NCBI GenBank assembly: GCA_946481265.1
Contig: CAMLNE010000018.1
Coordinates: 1 to 22,737 of the forward strand
Origin: an uncultured Panacagrimonas sp.
Lineage (GTDB): Bacteria > Pseudomonadota > Gammaproteobacteria > Nevskiales > Nevskiaceae
DNA length: 22,737 nt
Reading direction: 5' to 3'
The position numbers and the translations under genes are program-made. The notes under the pieces are model-generated. The model did no database searches, was not told the origin of the DNA, and saw nothing but the letters and a program-made list of their open reading frames with translations. The stretch's first letter is position 1. Each line of letters starts with the position of its first letter. This document shows positions 17,605-22,737 of this stretch, piece by piece.

Positions 17605-18108
17605 TTAGTCCACCCGCTCCAGCAGCACCACGGGCAGTTCCCGTTCCGTGCGCCGCTGGTAGTCGGGAAACGGCGGATAGACCTGCGTCATCATCTCGAA
17701 CAGGCGCTGGCGCTCGGCGCCCTTCGCCAGCGTCCACTTGGCCTTGAAGCGGTCGTGCTTGACCTGGACCTCCACCGTGTCCATGGCCTCCATGTTCAGG
17801 AACCAGGCCGGGTGCTGCGGCGCGCCACCCTTCGAGCCGATGATCACGATCCGGTCACCGTCGCGCCCGTAGAGCAGCGGCATCTCGAGAATGCGCCCGG
17901 TCTTGCGGCCGCGCGTGATCAGCAGGAGGCTCGGCGTATTGGCCCGCCCGCCGAGCGGCGAGCCGTCCCACTCGTGCGCCGCGACGGGATCGCGGTGGTA
18001 GGCCTCCAGATGAACCTTGATCCAGTCCGGCAGGTCGTGCCGTTGCGCGTTCTCGTGAAAATCGGCGAGGACCGCGTTTTCCTTTGGCGGGGGGTTTGCT
18101 GAGCTCAT
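17605..18108 (-). CDS. Deazaflavin (F420)-dependent nitroreductase-family protein
   Basis: 167 residues. The motifs TPSLLLITRGRKTGRILEMP, then LLYGRDGDRIVIIGSKGGAP and QHPAWFLNMEAM, match the Ddn family of mycobacteria (nitroreductase-family deazaflavin-dependent oxidoreductases), including the GRKTG phosphate-contact loop and the SKGG..HP.W..N motif. Members reduce quinones or nitro compounds using F420H2 or, in some cases, bind other flavins or heme. The start at 18108 is chosen for its GGAG and because the family begins soon after; in-frame sequence further up has no conserved residues. It lies 172 bp downstream of the SDR gene on the same strand. F420 use is unusual outside actinobacteria, so the true cofactor here is uncertain. 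Confidence 0.88.
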   Translation of the reverse strand: MSSANPPPKENAVLADFHENAQRHDLPDWIKVHLEAYHRDPVAAHEWDGSPLGGRANTPSLLLITRGRKTGRILEMPLLYGRDGDRIVIIGSKGGAPQHPAWFLNMEAMDTVEVQVKHDRFKAKWTLAKGAERQRLFEMMTQVYPPFPDYQRRTERELPVVLLERVD

Positions 18109-18280
18109 CCTTGCGACTCCCAGTTCCGAACGGACCACCCCAGTCTAGCGGCGGTGCGAACAGGCAATAGACGGGTGACTACCGACGTCCCGCCCCGGCC
18201 GCACCGCCCGCACGGTCGCGGCCCGCCCCCTTGCACATGATGCGGACCGCCTGACCGGGATGCGGCCATCGACCGCGTCG

Positions 18281-19075
18281 TCAGTGCTTGGGCTGGTGCA
18301 TTGACTTCATCTGCCGGGCCACCGTCTGTTCCGGCAGCAGCTTGCCGGCCTTGTCCATCAGCTTGTTCTGCCATCCGCTGACCACCGCGTCGCGCCCGGC
18401 CATCATCGCCTCGTAGCCGTCGCGCGCCACCGCATCGGCGGGGCCGAGCTTGTCGTCCTGGACCATGGTCGCGTCCTCTCCATCCTCCTTGCGGAAGAAG
18501 TCGGTGTCCGTCGCGCCCGGGCGCAGCACGGTGAGCGTGACATTCGAGCCTTCGATCTCCTGGATGACGGACTCGCTGAAGTTGTAGACGAACGCCTTGG
18601 TGCCGGCGTAGACGGCCGACCAGGGCGCGGGATTCTTGCTGACCATCGAGCCGAGCTGGAGGATGCGTCCCTCGTTGCGCGCGAGCATGTCGCGCAGGAA
18701 CAGCTTGGTCAGCACCACCAGGGACATCACGTTGAGCTGGATGATCGACAGCTCGCGATCCAGGTCGGTCTCGGCAAAGGTGCCGTACACGCCCTGGCCG
18801 GCGTCGTTGACCAGGTAATCCACGGTGATGCCGCGGCCGGTCACTTCCTGGTAGAGCTCGCGCGCAGCTGCCGGCTCGAACAGGTCCGTCGGGATGGGCG
18901 TCACCGTGATGCCGTGCTTGCTGCGCAGGTCGGCCGCGATGCGTTCGAGTTCATCGGCAGAGCGGGCCACCAGCACCAGGTTGTGGCCGTCCTGCGCGAA
19001 GCAGCGGGCCAGTTCCAGGCCGATACCGCTGCTTGCGCCGGTGACGAGGGCGATCTTGGAGTGTCGCGATTCCAT
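18281..19075 (-). CDS. Short-chain dehydrogenase/reductase (classical SDR)
   Basis: 264 residues. The cofactor-binding motif TGASSGIGLELARCF has its glycines at 13-19. The catalytic set is Asn115 (QLNVMS), Ser143 (LGSMVSK), Tyr156 and Lys160 in SAVYAGTKAF. The NNAG motif reads VNDAG at 89-93, an Asn-to-Asp change seen in part of this SDR branch. LVARSADELERIAADL suggests NADP use because of the Arg after the second strand. It probably reduces a carbonyl or oxidises an alcohol; the substrate cannot be told from sequence. The ATG at 19075 has a good AGGAG site. The C-terminal tail (after about residue 225) is Lys/Met-rich and ends MKSMHQPKH, as in the DltE/YdfG-like SDRs. Confidence 0.92.
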   Translation of the reverse strand: MESRHSKIALVTGASSGIGLELARCFAQDGHNLVLVARSADELERIAADLRSKHGITVTPIPTDLFEPAAARELYQEVTGRGITVDYLVNDAGQGVYGTFAETDLDRELSIIQLNVMSLVVLTKLFLRDMLARNEGRILQLGSMVSKNPAPWSAVYAGTKAFVYNFSESVIQEIEGSNVTLTVLRPGATDTDFFRKEDGEDATMVQDDKLGPADAVARDGYEAMMAGRDAVVSGWQNKLMDKAGKLLPEQTVARQMKSMHQPKH

Positions 19076-19272
19076 GGGGATCTCCTGTGGGCGATACGCG
19101 CGCGAAATTGCGTGCACCTGGTTCCCGCAGCGGTCGTGCCCGTCGGATTACCGCGCCCATGTGCGACGCGGATACGGCGTAGGTGCGGGGTCCTGCCCTG
19201 ACGCGCATCAGCGGGTAGGCCCGCGAGCGCCCGCCCCGTCCCTGCAATGGCTCGCTGTCCCAGGTGGCGCGC

Positions 19273-19551
19273 TCAGCGCGTCGCGCGATCGAGCTCGACC
19301 TGGGCCTTGGCCATGTGCCGCTTGAACTCCGCATCCGCCTCACCCATGCAGGCCGCGCGTTCCGCCGAGGGCAGCTGCCGGCAACGCTCGTCTGCCGCCT
19401 CGCGCGCGGCGTCAGCCCGGTCCTTCTCCATGCGGAACGCCTCGATCGCGGCGAAGCGGGCGTCGGCATCCTGGCTTCCACACGCGCCCAGACCGGCCAG
19501 GACCATCAAGGCAAAGGCCAGCGCGGCGCCGCGGATCATGGAAACAGGCAT
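19273..19551 (-). CDS. Small lipoprotein, hypothetical
   Basis: 92 residues starting MPVSMIRGAALAFALMVLAG, with a lipobox LGAC that predicts lipidation of Cys25 or the residue next to it. The mature part is highly charged and helical (DADARFAAIEAFRMEKDRAD, AAREAADERCR), with two further Cys residues (DERC and RAAC) that could form a disulfide. A GGAG site stands 7 nt before the ATG at 19551. It is on the same strand as the SDR gene and the next small lipoprotein, but gaps of nearly 200 bp argue against a tight operon. I do not recognise a family; an envelope-located protein is all that can be supported. Confidence 0.7.
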   Translation of the reverse strand: MPVSMIRGAALAFALMVLAGLGACGSQDADARFAAIEAFRMEKDRADAAREAADERCRQLPSAERAACMGEADAEFKRHMAKAQVELDRATR

Positions 19552-19719
19552 GGGAGGGCTCCGGTCACGAGACACGCTGCCAACAGCTTCCGTGCCCGGG
19601 CCCTGCCCGGGTCGAAAGGCGCATCGCTCGATGCCGCCCGCTCGCCACCGAGCGCGCGCAAGCACGCGGATGCCCGCTTGCGCGACCCCGCGGAACGGGT
19701 GTCGCGCCGCCGCCTGCCG

Positions 19720-19950
19720 CTATTCCTTGTCCTTGCCCTCGCCGATGGAAATCGACGTCGTGTCGCCGCCCTCGGCGGCGTCGTAGGAAACGGAGCCCTT
19801 GTCGGTATCGATGCTGAGCGAGGTCGAATCCGCCGGGGCCGACGTGGCGTCGGTCGAGGCGCTGGCCGGCGCGGGGGCCGACGATTCCTTCGAACAGGCA
19901 CCCAGGCCCATCGTCAGTGCGGCAGAAAGGAGGAGCAGGCTGATGCGCAT
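19720..19950 (-). CDS. Small lipoprotein, hypothetical
   Basis: 76 residues starting MRISLLLLSAALTMGLGACS, with lipobox LGAC and predicted lipidation at Cys19. The mature chain is short and low in complexity: a Ser/Ala/Pro/Thr stretch (ESSAPAPASASTDATSAPAD), then Ser/Thr/Asp-rich repeats such as STSLSIDT and TTSISIGEGKDKE. That pattern looks like a flexible surface-exposed tail. The start is chosen by the signal peptide; no clear ribosome site precedes it. No family recognised. The lipobox and clean signal peptide make it likely real in spite of its size. Confidence 0.65.
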   Translation of the reverse strand: MRISLLLLSAALTMGLGACSKESSAPAPASASTDATSAPADSTSLSIDTDKGSVSYDAAEGGDTTSISIGEGKDKE

Positions 19951-20118
19951 GGGATGTGGCCGTTGGGGGAGTCGCGTCGAGCCTAGCACCCGCACCGCAG
20001 GCCCGAACGATCGGCGCCGCGCCGGCAGCCGGACGGATAGAGGGCGGGTCTCGATATCGACCGGCGCGCGCTCCTTCTAAGCTGTCCACCCCCCATCACA
20101 CCCGTCCACCAGGAAACG

Positions 20119-21132
20119 ATGTCCTCCCACAACGCCATCCGCTGCCGCCTCCCCGCCACGCTCGACTCCCTCACCCCCTCGACCGTCGAACCCCGCGCGC
20201 CCGGGGCCGGTGAAGTCCAGATCCGTGTTCGCGCCAGCTCGCTCAACTACCACGACTACCTCGTCGCGAACGGCACGATCACGGTCGCCGACGGCCGCAT
20301 CCCGATGTCCGACGGTGCCGGCGAAGTCACGGCCGTGGGCGCGGGTGTCACCGCGTTCAAGGTCGGTGACCACGTCGTCAGCACCTTCTACCAGGACTGG
20401 TACGACGGCGAGCCCATGGGCAACGGCTTCGCCTTCGTGCCCGGCGACGGCATCGACGGCTTCGCCTGCACGTTCGCGACGGTCCCCGCCGTGGGACTGA
20501 CGCACGCGCCGAAGGGATGGAGCTTCGAGGAAGCCGCGACGCTGACCTGCGCCGGCGTCACCGCGTGGCGCGCCCTTTCGACCAACGGCCGGATCAAGTC
20601 CGGGCAGACGGTGCTGGTGCAGGGCACGGGCGGCGTCTCGATCTTCGCGCTGCAGCTGGCCAAGGCCGCCGGCGCGCGCGTGATCGCCACCTCCTCCTCG
20701 GACGCCAAGCTGGAGCGCCTGCGCGCGATGGGTGCCGATCACGTCATCAACTACAAGAAGACCCCCGAGTGGGGCGTCGAAGCCGCCCGCCTCAGCGGCA
20801 AGGGCGGCGTCGACCACGTGGTGGAGATCGGCGGGCCGGGCACGCTGCCGCAGTCCATCAAGGCCATCGGCTACGGCGGGCACATCGCGCTGATCGGCGT
20901 GCTGACGGGCTGGGAAGGCACCGTTCCCACCGCACAGCTGATGAGCAAGCAGGGGCGCCTGGTCGGCATCATGGTCAGCCACCGCCGTGACCAGGTCGAG
21001 CTGGTGCGCGCCTGCGAAGCCTCCGGCATCAGGCCGGTGATCGATCGCAGCTTCCCGCTGATGGAGCTGGCCGATGCGTTCCGCTACCAGGCCTCGGGTG
21101 CGCATTTCGGCAAGATCTGCGTGACGGTCTAG
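20119..21132 (+). CDS. MDR-family NAD(P)-dependent alcohol dehydrogenase / quinone oxidoreductase-like
   Basis: 337 residues. The N-terminal GroES-like domain includes SLNYHDYLVANG and IPMSDGAGEVTAVGAGV (62-78). The Rossmann motif VLVQGTGGVSIFALQLAKAA (166-185) binds NAD(P)H. The GHE zinc motif and the Cys-rich structural zinc loop are absent, so this belongs to the zinc-free quinone-oxidoreductase-like branch. It would reduce quinones, enones or aldehydes; the substrate is unknown. The ATG at 20119 has AGGAAA 3-8 nt upstream. Further up are a TCTAAG -10-like box (20076-20081) and the 10-bp palindrome TCGATATCGA (20051-20060), possibly a regulator site. The gene converges on the hydroquinone reductase gene, and a broken second copy of its 3' end lies at 22261-22535. 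Confidence 0.92.
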   Translation: MSSHNAIRCRLPATLDSLTPSTVEPRAPGAGEVQIRVRASSLNYHDYLVANGTITVADGRIPMSDGAGEVTAVGAGVTAFKVGDHVVSTFYQDWYDGEPMGNGFAFVPGDGIDGFACTFATVPAVGLTHAPKGWSFEEAATLTCAGVTAWRALSTNGRIKSGQTVLVQGTGGVSIFALQLAKAAGARVIATSSSDAKLERLRAMGADHVINYKKTPEWGVEAARLSGKGGVDHVVEIGGPGTLPQSIKAIGYGGHIALIGVLTGWEGTVPTAQLMSKQGRLVGIMVSHRRDQVELVRACEASGIRPVIDRSFPLMELADAFRYQASGAHFGKICVTV

Positions 21133-21144
21133 TTTTCGGGGCCA

Positions 21145-21167
21145 GGGCGGGGTTTTGCGCCCCGCCC
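21145..21167. terminator. Hairpin between convergent genes, likely terminator
   Basis: A perfect 8-bp GC stem, GGGCGGGG (21145-21152) with CCCCGCCC (21160-21167), and a 7-nt loop. It starts 12 bp after the dehydrogenase stop and lies 52 bp before the convergent glutathione-transferase stop. There is no proper U-tract on the plus-strand side, but on the minus-strand side a TTTT/AAAA stretch at 21133-21136 flanks it, so it may serve either direction. Confidence 0.55.
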
Positions 21168-21219
21168 GCTCCTGCCTCATGGAGCGGACTCGTGTTGCCG
21201 ATGCGTGGATGGGCCGCCC

Positions 21220-22197
21220 TCACAGCGCCTCGCGGCCGTGCGCTGCCGCGAAATCCGGCGCGGGTCCCACCGGCACGATGCCGGTGGGATTGATGGTCTG
21301 GTGGCTCTGGTAGTAGTGGCCCTTGATGTGTTGCATGTTCACGGTTGCCGCCACGCCGGGGAGCTGGAAGATCTCCCGCGTGAAGCCCCAGAGCGCCGGA
21401 TAGTCGACGAGCCGGCGCCGGTTGCACTTGAAGTGGCCGTGGTAGACCTCGTCAAAGCGCACCAGCGTGGTGAACAGGCGGATATCGGCCTCGGTCACCT
21501 GCCTGCCCACGAGATAGCGCTGGCCTGACAGGCGCGCCTCCAGCCAGTCGAGGGTGTCGAATACGCCGGCGACCGCTTCGTCGTAGGCGGCCTGGCTGGT
21601 CGCGAAGCCCGCCTTGTAGACACCGTTGTTGACGCCGTCGTAGACCCGCGCGTTCACCGCATCGACTTCGGCGCGCAGATCCGCCGGAGAGTAGTCGCCG
21701 GGATTTGCGCCTGCGTCGTCGAACGCGCGGGTGAGCATCCGGATGATCTCGGACGATTCGTTGTTGACGATGGTGCGCCGCTGCTTGTCCCACAGGACCG
21801 GCACGGTCACGCGCCCGCTGTAGTCGGGCCGGGCGGCCGCGTAGACCTGATGCAGGAAGTCGGCGTGGTTCACGCTGTCGGCAACGACGCCCGGCCCCTG
21901 TGCAAAGGTCCAGCCGGCCTCGCGCATCAGCCAGTGGACGACCGACACCGGGATCATCTCCTCCAGCCCCTTCAGGCTGCGCACGACCAGGGTGCGGTGC
22001 GCCCAGGGGCAGGCGAGGCTGACATAGAGGTGATAACGGCCCGGCTCGGCCTTGAAGCCGCCCTCGCCGATGGGACCCGGCCGGCCGTCCGCCGTTACCC
22101 AGTTGCGGAACTGGCTTTCGCTGCGGATGAAGCGGCCACCGCTGGCGGCGGTGTCATACCACTGGTCGTGCCATTTGCCGTCGATCAGAAGTCCCAT
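21220..22197 (-). CDS. Glutathionyl-hydroquinone reductase (Xi-class GST, YqjG/ECM4 family)
   Basis: 325 residues, close to the E. coli YqjG length. The catalytic motif LACPWAHRTL places the nucleophile at Cys63. Other family marks are GGFKAEPGRYHLYVSLACPW, FLHQVYAAARPDYSGRVTVP, VLWDKQRRTIVNNESSEIIR, and in the C-terminal helical domain YDGVNNGVYKAGFATSQAAY, TEADIRLFTTLVRFDEVYHG and HIKGHYYQSH. It reduces glutathionyl-hydroquinones to free hydroquinones and glutathione in the cytoplasm. ATG at 22197 with a GAGG upstream. Its neighbour is a quinone-oxidoreductase-like enzyme, suggesting a quinone-detoxification pair. Its promoter must lie in or beside the broken dehydrogenase copy at 22261-22535. 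Confidence 0.94.
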   Translation of the reverse strand: MGLLIDGKWHDQWYDTAASGGRFIRSESQFRNWVTADGRPGPIGEGGFKAEPGRYHLYVSLACPWAHRTLVVRSLKGLEEMIPVSVVHWLMREAGWTFAQGPGVVADSVNHADFLHQVYAAARPDYSGRVTVPVLWDKQRRTIVNNESSEIIRMLTRAFDDAGANPGDYSPADLRAEVDAVNARVYDGVNNGVYKAGFATSQAAYDEAVAGVFDTLDWLEARLSGQRYLVGRQVTEADIRLFTTLVRFDEVYHGHFKCNRRRLVDYPALWGFTREIFQLPGVAATVNMQHIKGHYYQSHQTINPTGIVPVGPAPDFAAAHGREAL

Positions 22198-22260
22198 TCC
22201 CGGTGTCCTCGCAGAGGTGTCTTCCCATTCTGCCTGCGCGAGCGGATGCGCCTCCTCCTT

Positions 22261-22535
22261 GGGGCCGGGCACGCTGCCGCTGTCTCGTCCAGGCCACCGG
22301 CTACGGCGACCACATCGCGCTGATCGGCGTGCTGACCGGCTGGGAAGGAACCGTTTCCCACCGCACAGCCGATCCGCAAGCCGGGACGACTGGTCGGCAT
22401 CGTGGTGGGCCACCGCCGCGACCAGGTCGGCCTGGTCCGTGCTGTGAAGAACTCCGGCATCAAGCCGGTCATCGATCGCGCTTCCCGCTGATGGAACTGG
22501 CCGATGCATTCCGGTCCCGGTGCGCATATGGCGGA
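22261..22535 (+). pseudogene. Frameshifted 3' fragment of an MDR alcohol dehydrogenase
   Basis: This stretch aligns on the same strand with the 3' third of the intact dehydrogenase gene (from about 20832 to 21110, residues about 238-330). For instance 22311-22355 and 20881-20925 differ at only two of 45 positions. The reading frame is broken: one extra base near 22285-22291, one extra T at about 22353-22356, one missing base near 22480, and a deletion-rich end after about 22512. The N-terminal two thirds, including the nucleotide-binding domain, are missing. It is therefore a decayed duplicate or a remnant of a paralogue, not a working gene. Confidence 0.88.
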
Positions 22536-22737
22536 CAACTCAGGAAGCAGCGGAAGAACTCCGAGCATCGGCACCAAAGAAGTCCATTTCTGCGGATCGA
22601 GGCTGACCCGTGCATCGCCTGCTCGATGGCGACACCTGACGGGCCGACGGATCATGAGACACCGGGATTCCCGGTCCTCTGCTTCTGGTCGCAACGGAAT
22701 ACTGCATCGTCATCGCGATAGAACGTGCACCTTTTGG
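22536..22737. other. Non-coding or unrecognised right edge
   Basis: The last 202 bases are less GC-rich than the rest of the window. Open frames here have no ribosome site, family motif or continuity with the broken dehydrogenase. No RNA gene or repeat was recognised. It may be an intergenic remnant or the start of a region with different base composition that continues past the window. Confidence 0.4.

Noticed and set aside
19211..19224. Small hairpin GCGGG/CCCGC downstream of the first small lipoprotein
   Set aside because: Only five base pairs and no U-tract, about 50 bp from the stop; too weak to call.

Overview
The window is high-GC DNA with dense genes and very short gene overlaps. It carries a TonB-dependent receptor, lipobox lipoproteins and a YfiR-type periplasmic protein, so the host is Gram-negative. 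The gene mix and codon bias suggest a gammaproteobacterium of the Xanthomonadales/Lysobacteraceae type, but this is an inference from general appearance and no marker gene here settles it. No tRNA, rRNA, CRISPR array, insertion sequence or phage gene was seen.

Layout. (1) 1-2468: a MerR-family regulator (cut by the left edge) is divergent from a CYP108-like cytochrome P450, which is followed by a 59-residue rubredoxin. The shared control region holds a tandem pair of imperfect 23-bp repeats overlapping promoter-like boxes. (2) 2694-4002: an ECF sigma factor and an RskA-type membrane anti-sigma factor. (3) 4012-10627, minus strand: a seven-gene run, in transcription order lipoprotein esterase, FAD amine-oxidase-like flavoprotein, DUF1365, CFA-synthase-like methyltransferase, DUF2062 membrane protein, DUF1295 membrane reductase-like protein, second CFA-like methyltransferase. 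The last six are joined by 1-nt or 4-nt overlaps. This resembles lipid-modification gene sets controlled by ECF sigma factors in photo-oxidative stress regulons.

(4) 10945-17249, minus strand: five genes, each overlapping the next by 4 nt: TonB-dependent receptor, YfiR/DUF4154 protein, CHASE8-like/HAMP sensor kinase, REC-DUF3369 protein, REC-histidine kinase. It looks like a complete envelope-to-cytoplasm signalling chain, but no DNA-binding, GGDEF, EAL or HD-GYP output domain is encoded in it. (5) 17605-19950, minus strand: a deazaflavin (F420)-type nitroreductase-family protein, a short-chain dehydrogenase and two small lipoproteins. (6) 20119-22737: an intact zinc-free MDR alcohol dehydrogenase/quinone oxidoreductase convergent with a glutathionyl-hydroquinone reductase, then a frameshifted 3' fragment of a second copy of the same dehydrogenase.

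The most interesting parts are the output-less signalling operon, the pairing of two CFA-family methyltransferases with different active-site residues beside an ECF/RskA pair, and the P450-rubredoxin unit with its repeat-containing promoter. All assignments come from reading the translated sequence; no database search was run.
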